Shown here: in pieces, positions 51,706 to 62,855 of the stretch
Position numbering within the stretch: the stretch's first letter is position 1
Layout of the letters: every line of letters starts with the position of its first letter
Assembly (NCBI RefSeq): GCF_002206635.1
Contig: NZ_NGUO01000001.1
Location: forward strand, 62,001 to 126,000
Direction: 5' to 3'
Length of the DNA stretch: 64,000 nucleotides
From: Polynucleobacter aenigmaticus
GTDB lineage: Bacteria; Pseudomonadota; Gammaproteobacteria; Burkholderiales; Burkholderiaceae
Program-made: the position numbers and the translations under genes
Notes under the pieces: generated by a model
Seen by the model: only the letters and a program-made list of their open reading frames with translations
Told to the model about the DNA's origin: nothing
The model's database searches: none

Positions 51706-53565
51706 ATGAATCGCTACCCTCTCTGGAAATACATAGTCATCCTATTTGCTTTATTGATTGGAGGGCTATATTCATTACCCAATTTCTACGGAGAGGCTCC
51801 AGCGGTTCAAGTCTCGTCCGCCAAACCAACCATCAAGGTTGATTTGGCGACACAGTCTCGAGTTGAAAAAATTCTGACTGAAGATAGCATTAGCAACACC
51901 GGCATCTTTTTTGAGTCCACAGGCAATGTGGGTTCAATCAAAATTCGTTTTAACAATACCGATATTCAACTACGTGCCCGCGATCTATTGCAACAAAAGC
52001 TGAACATCGACCAAAACGAACCTAATTTCACAGTAGCATTAAATCTGCTCTCCAATACTCCGAGCTGGTTAAATGCACTTAATGCATTACCGATGCCCCT
52101 CGGACTTGACTTGCGTGGCGGCGTTTACTTCTTGCTACAAGTTGACATGAAGGGTGCTGTTCAAAAGAAAGTGACTTCTTTAGCAACGGATATTCGCAGC
52201 CAATTACGTGATAAATCAATACGCCAACAGGGTATTGAGCGTGGGCAAGATAGCATTACGCTGACTTTCGGTAGTACCGAAGAGGCTGAAAAAGCACGAT
52301 CAATATTAATGACTAGTCAGCCTGAACTAATCTGGCAAATTAAACCGACTGGACTATCTCCAAAACTCGTTGGTGAATTCAAACCCACCGCCTTGAAGGA
52401 AATTCAAGACAACGCAGTAAAACAAAACATCGTCACACTCAATAAACGTGTGAATGAATTAGCAGTTAAAGAGCCGGTCATTCAACAGCAAGGCGCAGAA
52501 CGGATTGTTGTTCAGTTGCCCGGGGTTCAAGATACCGCACGCGCCAAAGACATTATTGGGCGCACTGCAACGCTAGAATCCAGATTAGCTGACCCAATCG
52601 TTTCCACGATTGCAATTGGCGAGACCCCTCCTCCAGGGATGGATGTTTTCCGCTTTGGTGAAAACCGCCAAGGTGTATTCAAGAAATCAGTAATTTTCAG
52701 CGGTGATCGTATTACCGATGCAAGCGCTGGCTTCGATCAAAACCAACGCCCTGCAGTCAACATCTCCCTAGACGCTGCCGGTGGACGAGTCATGCAAGAA
52801 GTGACCCGTGAAAACATTGGCAAGCCTATGGGCATGATCTTGTTTGAAAAAGGCAAAGGTGAAGTCCTCACCATCGCCACCATTCAAGGTGAATTCGGTT
52901 CCAAGTTCCAGATCACTGGCCAACCAACGACCGAGAGTGCTAATGACTTAGCCCTCTTGCTACGCGCAGGCTCATTGGCAGCACCAATGGAAATTATTGA
53001 AGAACGCACGATTGGACCAAGTCTTGGCGCAGAAAATATTGAGAAGGGCTTTAAATCCCTCATCATTGGTTTCGCCGCAATCTCTATTTTCATGATCGCC
53101 TACTACCTACTGTTTGGTACGTTCTCAGTAGTCGCTCTTGCGGTGAACTTATTGCTGTTGATTTCTGTTCTATCGATGCTGCAGGCAACCTTAACCTTAC
53201 CTGGTATCGCTGCGATGGCACTGGCACTGGGTATGGCAATTGACTCCAACGTCTTGATTAACGAACGCATTCGTGAAGAATTACGTAACGGCGCTGCGCC
53301 ACAAACTGCAATCGCCGTTGGCTTTGATAAAGCCTGGGCAACAATTCTGGATTCAAACGTCACCACCTTAATTGCCGGCCTTGCATTGCTTGCATTTGGT
53401 TCTGGCCCAATTAAAGGCTTTGCGGTAGTTCACTGCCTTGGTATTTTGACCTCAATGTTTTCAGCAGTCTTTTTCTCCCGTGGCCTAGTTAACCTCTGGT
53501 ACGGCAGAGGTAAAAAAGTTCAAAAACTCGCTATTGGCCAAGTTTGGCGTCCACAGGAGAAATAA
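51706..53565 (+). CDS. secD: Protein translocase subunit SecD
   Basis: Large RND-type subunit that uses proton flow to help SecYEG release proteins into the periplasm. The 619-residue product has an N-terminal helix (about 8-24) and a periplasmic P1 region containing GLDLRGGVYFLLQVDM. The C-terminal membrane block has VALAVNLLLLISVLSML, then the ALALGMAIDSNVLINERIREEL helix with its conserved aspartate and arginine. secF follows three bases later. Confidence 0.98.
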   Translation: MNRYPLWKYIVILFALLIGGLYSLPNFYGEAPAVQVSSAKPTIKVDLATQSRVEKILTEDSISNTGIFFESTGNVGSIKIRFNNTDIQLRARDLLQQKLNIDQNEPNFTVALNLLSNTPSWLNALNALPMPLGLDLRGGVYFLLQVDMKGAVQKKVTSLATDIRSQLRDKSIRQQGIERGQDSITLTFGSTEEAEKARSILMTSQPELIWQIKPTGLSPKLVGEFKPTALKEIQDNAVKQNIVTLNKRVNELAVKEPVIQQQGAERIVVQLPGVQDTARAKDIIGRTATLESRLADPIVSTIAIGETPPPGMDVFRFGENRQGVFKKSVIFSGDRITDASAGFDQNQRPAVNISLDAAGGRVMQEVTRENIGKPMGMILFEKGKGEVLTIATIQGEFGSKFQITGQPTTESANDLALLLRAGSLAAPMEIIEERTIGPSLGAENIEKGFKSLIIGFAAISIFMIAYYLLFGTFSVVALAVNLLLLISVLSMLQATLTLPGIAAMALALGMAIDSNVLINERIREELRNGAAPQTAIAVGFDKAWATILDSNVTTLIAGLALLAFGSGPIKGFAVVHCLGILTSMFSAVFFSRGLVNLWYGRGKKVQKLAIGQVWRPQEK

Positions 53566-53568
53566 GCC

Positions 53569-54539
53569 ATGGAATTTTTCCGGATCAAAAAAGATATTCC
53601 CTTTATGCGCCATGCATTGGCGCTCAATGCGGTTTCTTTAATTACCTTCTTAGCTGCTGTTTTCTTCCTCTGGCATAACGGCCTGCACTTGTCGATTGAA
53701 TTCACTGGCGGTACGGTGATGGAAGTTACCTACCCACAAACCGCTCCCTTGGATTCCATTAGATCGAATGTAGAGAAGTTAGGCTACGCCGATACTCAGA
53801 TTCAGAACTTTGGTAGTTCACGCGATGTGATGATTCGTCTGCCGCTACAAAAAGATGCTGACGGAAAAATTATTTCCTCCGCAGATCAGAGTGCGGCAGT
53901 AATGAAAGCGCTTGAACCAACTATCTCTGGCGTGAAATTACAGCGCGTTGAGTTTGTTGGCCCACAGGTTGGACGAGAGCTGGCGATGGATGGATTGATG
54001 GCATTGCTGTTTGTCATCATCGGTATTGTGGTTTACCTCTCCTTCCGCTTTGAGTGGAAGTTTGCAGTGGCCGGCATTATTGCCAACTTGCATGACATCA
54101 TCATCATTCTTGGTTTCTTTGCCTTCTTCCAATGGGAGTTCTCTCTCTCCGTATTGGCAGCAGTACTTGCCGTTCTTGGCTACTCAGTCAATGAGTCCGT
54201 AGTCATCTTTGACCGTATTCGCGAGAACTTCCGCAAATATCGCAAGATGAACACCCGAGAAATTATTGATAACGCCATTACCAGCACAATTAGTCGAACT
54301 GTGATTACTCACGGAAGCACTGAGATGATGGTCTTGGCCATGCTGATCTTTGGTGGCCCAACCCTCTTCTACTTTGCGCTTGCGCTCACCATTGGTATTT
54401 TGTTTGGTATTTACTCTTCAGTATTCGTGGCAGCAGCCTTAGCCATGTGGCTTGGCGTAACCCGTGAAGATTTAGTCAAGGGTGATAAAAAGCCGGATGA
54501 TGCTACCCGAAATGATGACCCCAACTTCGGGGCACAGGT

Positions 54540-54543
<4 letters not shown>
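53569..54543 (+). CDS. secF: Protein translocase subunit SecF
   Basis: Second RND-type subunit, paired with SecD. The 324-residue product has a first transmembrane helix (about 13-31), the SIEFTGGTVMEV motif that opens the periplasmic domain, VGPQVGRELAMDGLMALLFVI, and the LGYSVNESVVIFDRIREN helix with the conserved aspartate. Length is typical. Its stop TAA interlocks with that of the convergent waaA (TTAA at 54540-54543). Confidence 0.98.
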
Positions 54544-57355
<2,812 letters not shown>

Positions 57356-57380
57356 TCAATCCATTCAATGCTGGCATGGC

Positions 57381-57386
57381 TATACT
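57381..57386 (+). promoter_or_regulatory. -10 box before the glutathione S-transferase gene
   Basis: TATACT ends eight bases before the preferred ATG at 57394, so transcription would start at about 57393. No -35 at good spacing and no ribosome binding site are seen. A leaderless transcript is possible. Confidence 0.35.
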
Positions 57387-57393
57387 TAGCCCC

Positions 57394-58008
57394 ATGAAAC
57401 TTATCGGATCCCTCACTAGCCCCTACGTACGCAAGGTACGCATTGTTTTCTTGGAAAAAAAGGTTGATATTGACCTAGAACTTGAGAATGTATGGGCTGC
57501 AGACACAAAAATTGCCCTTAATAACCCCTTAGGCAAGGTTCCCTGCCTCCTTTTGGATGATGGCGAGGTTCTCTACGACTCCCGCGTGATTGCGGAGTAC
57601 GCTGACACCTTAAGCCCGGTTGGTAAGCTGATTCCGGTAGGCAGCCGCGAGCGAGCAACTGTTAAAACCTGGGAAGCCCTGGCTGATGGCATTGGAGACG
57701 CCAGTATTTTGGCCCGCCTAGAGACGACTCTGCGTCCTGTAGAGCAACAAAGTCCAGCCTGGCTTGAGCGTCAAATGGACAAAATAAATACAGGTCTAAG
57801 CCAAATGTCTAAAGAATTAGGTGAAAACACTTGGTGCCATAGCAATCAAATGACTTTAGCTGACATAGCCGTAGGTTGCGCCCTAGGCTTCCTATTGCTA
57901 CGCTTCCCTAATATTGCTTGGCAAGCGCAGTACCCCAACCTGGATACTTTGTATCAAAAATTGATGCAAAGGCCTTCTTTTGCAGAAACTGCACCGCCAA
58001 CAGCCTAA
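57394..58008 (+). CDS. Glutathione S-transferase family protein
   Basis: A 204-residue cytosolic GST. The N-terminal thioredoxin-like domain opens MKLIGSLTSPYVRKVRI with the GSH-activating region around SLTSPYVRK, continues to NPLGKVPCLLLDDG with the cis-proline, and has YDSRVIAEYAD for gamma-glutamyl binding. The C-terminal helical domain contains MTLADIAVGCALGF. The ATG at 57394 is chosen over one at 57376 because the fold begins directly there. Substrate is unknown; it stands between divergent purB and convergent mnmA. Confidence 0.9.
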   Translation: MKLIGSLTSPYVRKVRIVFLEKKVDIDLELENVWAADTKIALNNPLGKVPCLLLDDGEVLYDSRVIAEYADTLSPVGKLIPVGSRERATVKTWEALADGIGDASILARLETTLRPVEQQSPAWLERQMDKINTGLSQMSKELGENTWCHSNQMTLADIAVGCALGFLLLRFPNIAWQAQYPNLDTLYQKLMQRPSFAETAPPTA

Positions 58009-58034
58009 ACCAGAGAATGGGTATCTAAAAATAC

Positions 58035-59150
58035 TTAGGCGGAAATAATTCCACCGCCCAAGCAAATATCGCCATCGTATAAAACCGCAGATTGGCCTGG
58101 AGTCACCGCCCACTGGGCATCCGAGAAACTCAAATCAAAACTCAGAGGTCCCGCGGTTCCAGTAGTCAATGAACAGGCGGAATCCGCCTGACGATAGCGG
58201 GTTTTGGCTGTGTACTGTCCTGGTGTGGGTGCAGCACCATCAACCCAACTAGCATCGATTGCAGAGAGCTGATTAGCTAATAACCAAGGGTGCTCGTGGC
58301 CTTGAACGACATAAAGCGTGTTATTGGCCACATCTTTGCGAGCCACATACCAGGCATCGCCATTGCCATCCTGACTTCCACCCAACCCTATGCCTTTGCG
58401 CTGACCCAAGGTAAAGAAGGCAAGTCCCATGTGCTCTCCCACTGTTTTACCTTCAGGCGTTTTAATCGGACCTGGGGTATGAGGCAAGTAGCGGTTTAAG
58501 AACTCGCGGAAGGGGCGCTCTCCAATAAAACAAATCCCAGTGGAGTCTTTTTTACGGGCATTGTGCAAGCCAATTTGCTCGGCAATCTTGCGCACTTCTG
58601 TTTTCGGAATCTCCCCCAAAGGGAAAAGAACATTCGTTAACTGTGCTTGAGTTAGGCGGTGCAAGAAATAGCTTTGATCTTTGCTAGCATCTACTGCTTT
58701 TAATAACTGCACGCGACCACCGTGGTGACGAACCCGCGCATAGTGACCAGTTGCAATGGCATCAGCCCCCAAACTTATAGCGTGGTCCAAAAAGGCTTTG
58801 AATTTAATTTCTGCATTGCACAAAACATCAGGATTTGGAGTTCTTCCCGCAGCGTATTCCCTTAAAAACTCTGCAAAAACACGCTCACGATACTCGGCGG
58901 CAAAATTGACCGCTTCAACGTCAATGCCGATTAAGTCAGCCACCGACACCACATCTAACCAATCCTGACGCGCGGAGCAGTATTCATCGCTGTCGTCATC
59001 TTCCCAGTTTTTCATGAAGAGTCCAATTACCTCATAGCCCTGCTGCTTGAGCATCCAGGCTGCTACAGACGAATCTACCCCTCCAGACATTCCAACAACG
59101 ACTTTGGATGGGTTAGAGGCTGGTATTGCGGAAGAATTGAGGTGGATCAT
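58035..59150 (-). CDS. mnmA: tRNA-specific 2-thiouridylase MnmA
   Basis: Adds sulfur to U34 of Lys, Glu and Gln tRNAs using ATP and a persulfide. The 371-residue product has the PP-loop SGGVDSS at 22-28, [17 protein letters not shown], the first catalytic cysteine in [14 protein letters not shown], and the second in [14 protein letters not shown]. The ATG at 59150 gives the usual length; an ATG 13 codons upstream would add unconserved residues and includes a TATATT box that could drive the shorter form. It is divergent from pntAA. Confidence 0.97.
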   Translation of the reverse strand: MIHLNSSAIPASNPSKVVVGMSGGVDSSVAAWMLKQQGYEVIGLFMKNWEDDDSDEYCSARQDWLDVVSVADLIGIDVEAVNFAAEYRERVFAEFLREYAAGRTPNPDVLCNAEIKFKAFLDHAISLGADAIATGHYARVRHHGGRVQLLKAVDASKDQSYFLHRLTQAQLTNVLFPLGEIPKTEVRKIAEQIGLHNARKKDSTGICFIGERPFREFLNRYLPHTPGPIKTPEGKTVGEHMGLAFFTLGQRKGIGLGGSQDGNGDAWYVARKDVANNTLYVVQGHEHPWLLANQLSAIDASWVDGAAPTPGQYTAKTRYRQADSACSLTTGTAGPLSFDLSFSDAQWAVTPGQSAVLYDGDICLGGGIISA

Positions 59151-59199
59151 CAAAAAATGCGAGAATTCAATATAAGCTAAAGACCCCATTGTAGAAGTC

Positions 59200-59279
59200 T
59201 TGCTCCTAATTTACGAGATTTGGAGCAAAACCCAATAAATGGCTAAGGGTAAATAGATAGGTGGATCTTCACCTATCTA
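59200..59279. promoter_or_regulatory. Two tandem inverted repeats between mnmA and pntAA
   Basis: First dyad 59200-59228: TTGCTCC/GGAGCAA arms with an inner AAT/ATT match. Second dyad 59254-59279: perfect ten-base arms TAGATAGGTG/CACCTATCTA around six bases. Neither has a T-run like a classic terminator. They could be operators or leader hairpins for the pnt operon. A short palindrome TTTTTCGAAAAA follows at 59291-59302. The remainder of the 173-base gap shows no gene. Confidence 0.6.
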
Positions 59280-59323
59280 ACTAAAATAGATTTTTCGAAA
59301 AAATTAGCATTTGGAGACATGCC

Positions 59324-60454
59324 ATGCGCATAGGAGTACCGCTGGAAACTAGGCCCGGGGAAACTCGAGTTGCCGCCACACCCGAAACCGTTAAGAAGCT
59401 GATTGGTCAAGGCCATACGGTTGTTATTCAAAAAGATGCGGGCGTGACAGCTAGCCAACCAGATTCAGCTTATGAAGCTGTTGGCGCAACTATTGGTAGC
59501 GCAGCTGATGCCTTTGGCGCTGAGATCGTTCTCAAAGTCCGTGCCCCAGAAGCTACAGAGCTCAAACAGATGAAATCCGGCAGCGTACTGCTTGGCATGC
59601 TTGATCCATTTGATAACGACAATATTGCTGCAATGGCTGCTCAAGGTGTGACTGCATTCTCATTAGAGGCTGCCCCACGCACGACCCGCGCACAAAGCAT
59701 GGACGTCCTGTCCTCACAAGCCAATATTGCCGGCTATAAAGCGGTCATGGTTGCTGCTAATGAGTACCAACGCTTTATGCCCATGCTCATGACTGCTGCC
59801 GGTACTGTTAAAGCTGCCCGCGTCCTCATTCTGGGTGTTGGTGTTGCTGGATTACAAGCAATTGCAACAGCTAAACGTCTGGGTGCCGTCATTGAAGCTT
59901 CGGATGTTCGTCCCGCTGTAAAAGAACAAATCGAATCACTAGGCGGCAAGTTTGTAGATGTCCCATTTGAATCTGATGAAGAACGCGAAATTGCTCAAGG
60001 CGTTGGTGGTTATGCCCGCCCAATGCCTGAAGCGTGGATGAAACGTCAGGCAGCTCTCGTTGCTGAACGCGCCCTACAAGCTGACATCGTGATTACTACT
60101 GCCTTGATTCCGGGTCGTAAGCCACCAGTCCTATTGCATAGCGATACCGTTGCCAATATGAAGCCCGGCTCAATCGTGATCGACTTAGCAGCTGGTCGTG
60201 GCGATAACGGGTCAGGCAACTGCCCGCTGACTCAAGCAGACAAAATCGTTGAGGTAAATGGTGTAAAGATTATTGGTTACACCAACCTGGCCAGCATGGT
60301 TGCTGCAGACGCCTCTGCTTTGTACTCACGTAACTTGCTCGATTTTATGAAACTGATTGTTGATCCAGAAGCAAAGTTAGTGATCCCAATGGATGATGAC
60401 ATCGTTACTGCCTGCCTCATGTGTCGTGATGGCCAAGCCGTCCGTAAAAACTAA
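59324..60454 (+). CDS. pntAA: NAD(P) transhydrogenase subunit alpha, part 1 (PntAA)
   Basis: NAD(H)-binding soluble domain of the proton-pumping transhydrogenase, which uses the proton gradient to make NADPH from NADH. The 376-residue product begins MRIGVPLETRPGETRVAATPETVKK and has the NAD-fold LILGVGVAGLQAIATAKRLGA and the RDNGSGNCPLT-like GRGDNGSGNCPLTQA segment. It ends before the membrane part, which is the next gene, so alpha is split as in Rhodospirillum and other Proteobacteria. GGAGA precedes the ATG. Confidence 0.96.
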   Translation: MRIGVPLETRPGETRVAATPETVKKLIGQGHTVVIQKDAGVTASQPDSAYEAVGATIGSAADAFGAEIVLKVRAPEATELKQMKSGSVLLGMLDPFDNDNIAAMAAQGVTAFSLEAAPRTTRAQSMDVLSSQANIAGYKAVMVAANEYQRFMPMLMTAAGTVKAARVLILGVGVAGLQAIATAKRLGAVIEASDVRPAVKEQIESLGGKFVDVPFESDEEREIAQGVGGYARPMPEAWMKRQAALVAERALQADIVITTALIPGRKPPVLLHSDTVANMKPGSIVIDLAAGRGDNGSGNCPLTQADKIVEVNGVKIIGYTNLASMVAADASALYSRNLLDFMKLIVDPEAKLVIPMDDDIVTACLMCRDGQAVRKN

Positions 60455-60478
60455 TAGAAATCTTTCGAAGGAAACATC

Positions 60479-60817
60479 ATGGATCTCGCTGCTTTTCAAA
60501 GCATCCTCACAGTCCAAAATATCACTGTGTTTGTCTTGGCTATTTTTGTCGGCTACCACGTGGTTTGGAATGTCACCCCTGCACTCCATACTCCGCTCAT
60601 GGCTGTTACTAATGCCATCTCCGGAATCATTATTGTTGGCGCCTTATTGCAAACTGAAGTCATTGGTGGCGATGAGATCACTCTCACCAGCATCATTGGC
60701 GCAGTCGCAGTCTTCTTAGCCTCAATCAATATTTTTGGTGGCTTTATGGTCACCCGTCGCATGCTTGAAATGTTCAAGAAAAAGGCCCCTAAGACTGATG
60801 CGGCTGGAAGTAAATAA
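60479..60817 (+). CDS. pntAB: NAD(P) transhydrogenase subunit alpha, part 2 (PntAB)
   Basis: Small membrane subunit of the split transhydrogenase. The 112-residue product has three to four hydrophobic segments: [19 protein letters not shown], the [17 protein letters not shown] helix and [26 protein letters not shown], which match the C-terminal part of fused PntA. AAGGAA precedes the ATG. The 24-base gap from pntAA and 33-base gap to pntB fit one operon. Confidence 0.95.
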   Translation: MDLAAFQSILTVQNITVFVLAIFVGYHVVWNVTPALHTPLMAVTNAISGIIIVGALLQTEVIGGDEITLTSIIGAVAVFLASINIFGGFMVTRRMLEMFKKKAPKTDAAGSK

Positions 60818-60850
60818 AACTAGAACAAGATCTATATAGAGACCAAAATA

Positions 60851-62218
60851 ATGTTAAACATAACCGCGATTTCCTATCTCATTTCTTCAGTGCTATTCAT
60901 CCTCGCCTTGCGGGGACTGTCTTCACCAACGACTTCACGCCAAGGCAATACCTTCGGCATGATCGGTATGCTGCTTGCCGTGATCACCACCTTCATGATT
61001 CCTGACTTTAAGCCAGTGTTCTCATTGATTATTGGTGCGATTGTTGCCGGCGCCATCATTGGAACGATTGCTGCTAAGCGTGTTCAAATGACCAAGATGC
61101 CTGAGCTCGTAGCACTGATGCACTCCTTTGTTGGTTTGTCAGCAGTATTGATTGCGATTGCAGCGGTATACAACCCGGCTCAAACCCATTCTGGTGTACA
61201 AAAGATTGAGCTCTTTATCGGCGCATTTATTGGTGCCATTACCTTTACCGCTTCCGTAATTGCTTTCGGAAAATTATCTGGCAAGGTCAGCGGTAAACCA
61301 GTGACTTTTGCTGGTCAACATTTACTCAACCTGATCCTTGCTATTGGCATGGTTTCTGGTGGCGTAATGTACTTCATGACTGGTAGCCACGAAGCCTTCT
61401 TGGTGATGTGTGCGATTGCCTTGGTATTGGGCGTGACCTTGATCATCCCAATCGGTGGCGCAGATATGCCAGTGGTGGTATCTATGCTCAACAGCTACTC
61501 TGGTTGGGCGGCTGCAGGTATTGGTTTCACATTAAACAATCCGGTATTAATTATTGCTGGTGCTTGCGTTGGCTCTTCGGGTGCCATCCTCTCTTACATT
61601 ATGTGTAAGGCGATGAACCGCTCCATCTTGGCAGTATTACTTGGTGGCTTTGGTGCCGAAGCTTCTGCTGGCGGTGGCGATGATGGCAGTCCAAAGAACT
61701 ACAGAACTGGCTCGCCGGAAGATGCGGCCTTCCTCATGGAGAATGCGGACACAGTCATCATCGTTCCTGGCTACGGCTTGGCAGTGGCTCGCGCTCAACA
61801 CGCTCTCAAAGAATTGACAGAAAAACTGACTCATCATGGCGTGACTGTGAAGTACGCGATTCACCCAGTTGCGGGTCGTATGCCTGGTCACATGAATGTT
61901 CTCTTGGCTGAAGCTGAAGTGCCATACGATCAAGTATTTGAAATGGAAGACATCAATAGCGACTTTGGTCAGGCTGACGTAGTGCTGGTGCTTGGCGCAA
62001 ACGACGTGGTGAACCCTGCCGCACGCACACCAGGTAGCCCAATTTTTGGTATGCCGATTTTGGAAGCATTCAAAGCCAAAACTATCATCGTAAACAAACG
62101 TTCAATGGCTGCAGGTTATGCAGGCCTTGATAACGAACTCTTTTACATGGATAAAACCATGATGGTCTTCGGTGATGCGAAGAAGGTTGTGGAAGATATG
62201 GTCAAGTCTGTCAGTTAA
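60851..62218 (+). CDS. pntB: NAD(P) transhydrogenase subunit beta (PntB)
   Basis: Beta subunit with the proton channel and the NADP(H)-binding domain III. The 455-residue product has about nine hydrophobic segments, including LVALMHSFVGLSAVLIAIAA with a channel histidine. The C-terminal Rossmann domain carries IIVPGYGLAVARAQHALKEL, HPVAGRMPGHMNVLLAEA, and VLVLGANDVVNPAARTPGSPI. All parts needed for a complete Pnt complex are in this operon. A very stable terminator follows 36 bases after the stop. Confidence 0.97.
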   Translation: MLNITAISYLISSVLFILALRGLSSPTTSRQGNTFGMIGMLLAVITTFMIPDFKPVFSLIIGAIVAGAIIGTIAAKRVQMTKMPELVALMHSFVGLSAVLIAIAAVYNPAQTHSGVQKIELFIGAFIGAITFTASVIAFGKLSGKVSGKPVTFAGQHLLNLILAIGMVSGGVMYFMTGSHEAFLVMCAIALVLGVTLIIPIGGADMPVVVSMLNSYSGWAAAGIGFTLNNPVLIIAGACVGSSGAILSYIMCKAMNRSILAVLLGGFGAEASAGGGDDGSPKNYRTGSPEDAAFLMENADTVIIVPGYGLAVARAQHALKELTEKLTHHGVTVKYAIHPVAGRMPGHMNVLLAEAEVPYDQVFEMEDINSDFGQADVVLVLGANDVVNPAARTPGSPIFGMPILEAFKAKTIIVNKRSMAAGYAGLDNELFYMDKTMMVFGDAKKVVEDMVKSVS

Positions 62219-62254
62219 TGCGGGCAAACTGAAGGTCTAACAGTAGTGAATCAG

Positions 62255-62286
62255 AATGGCTAGTAAAAATTTACTAGCCATTTTTT
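62255..62286 (+). terminator. Terminator of the pnt operon
   Basis: Perfect 13-base-pair stem AATGGCTAGTAAA/TTTACTAGCCATT with a two-base loop and six T. The last T bases immediately precede an in-frame ATG of the cupin gene at 62287, an argument against that start. Confidence 0.9.
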
Positions 62287-62310
62287 ATGCCTAAAGCCAA
62301 GAAAGCCCCA

Positions 62311-62757
62311 ATGCGCTTACTCAAATATGTCTCAGTTGCTTTTGTATTAACACTACCTCAGTATGTTTGTGCTGATGACATACGAAAGCACTACTACACC
62401 GACATTCCAGGCGTCGAAGCCAATGTTTTAATTAAAACTACAAAATCGTGGAATGGTGCCACGCTACCTGCATATAGTGAAGGTCAACCTGAAATCACGA
62501 TTATTAGATATACATTTGCCCCAGGCGCAGCAATACCAATGCATATGCACCCCGTGATTAATGCCGGTGTTTTGCTAAAGGGTGAACTCAATATCCTTAC
62601 AAAAACTGGTGAAAAAATAACACTAAAGTCTGGTGAGCCACTAGTTGAACTTTTTAAAGAATGGCACTCTGGCACAAATCCAGGCATCGAACCAGTAGAC
62701 TTAATCGTTGTCTATGCGGGAACGGTTGGGACTCCTTTAGCAATCCGAGAAAAATAA
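62311..62757 (+). CDS. Exported cupin-domain protein
   Basis: A small exported protein with a single cupin fold; its function is unknown. From the ATG at 62311 the product has 148 residues, with a hydrophobic leader (about 5-20) ending in QYVCADD, then a cupin: YTFAPGAAIPMHMHPVINAGVLLKGELNIL contains the HxH metal motif and the PGAxIPMHxHP pattern, and a later EWHSGTNPG supplies a histidine. A start at 62287 would lie against the pnt terminator and add eight basic residues. It is a lone gene between two strong terminators, with no obvious promoter. Confidence 0.8.
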   Translation: MRLLKYVSVAFVLTLPQYVCADDIRKHYYTDIPGVEANVLIKTTKSWNGATLPAYSEGQPEITIIRYTFAPGAAIPMHMHPVINAGVLLKGELNILTKTGEKITLKSGEPLVELFKEWHSGTNPGIEPVDLIVVYAGTVGTPLAIREK

Positions 62758-62786
62758 GCTTAGCCATTAACAGTATTCAGTAATAA

Positions 62787-62817
62787 AAAACGCCTGGTCT
62801 TTTGAACCAGGCGTTTT
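62787..62817. terminator. Bidirectional terminator between the cupin gene and groEL
   Basis: Twelve-base-pair stem AAAACGCCTGGT/ACCAGGCGTTTT with a seven-base loop; A-run on one side and T-run on the other, so it can end both convergent genes. Confidence 0.88.
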
Positions 62818-62855
62818 AGTTTCTGCAGCCAGATAGCTGAGGAAATGTACGGCTA

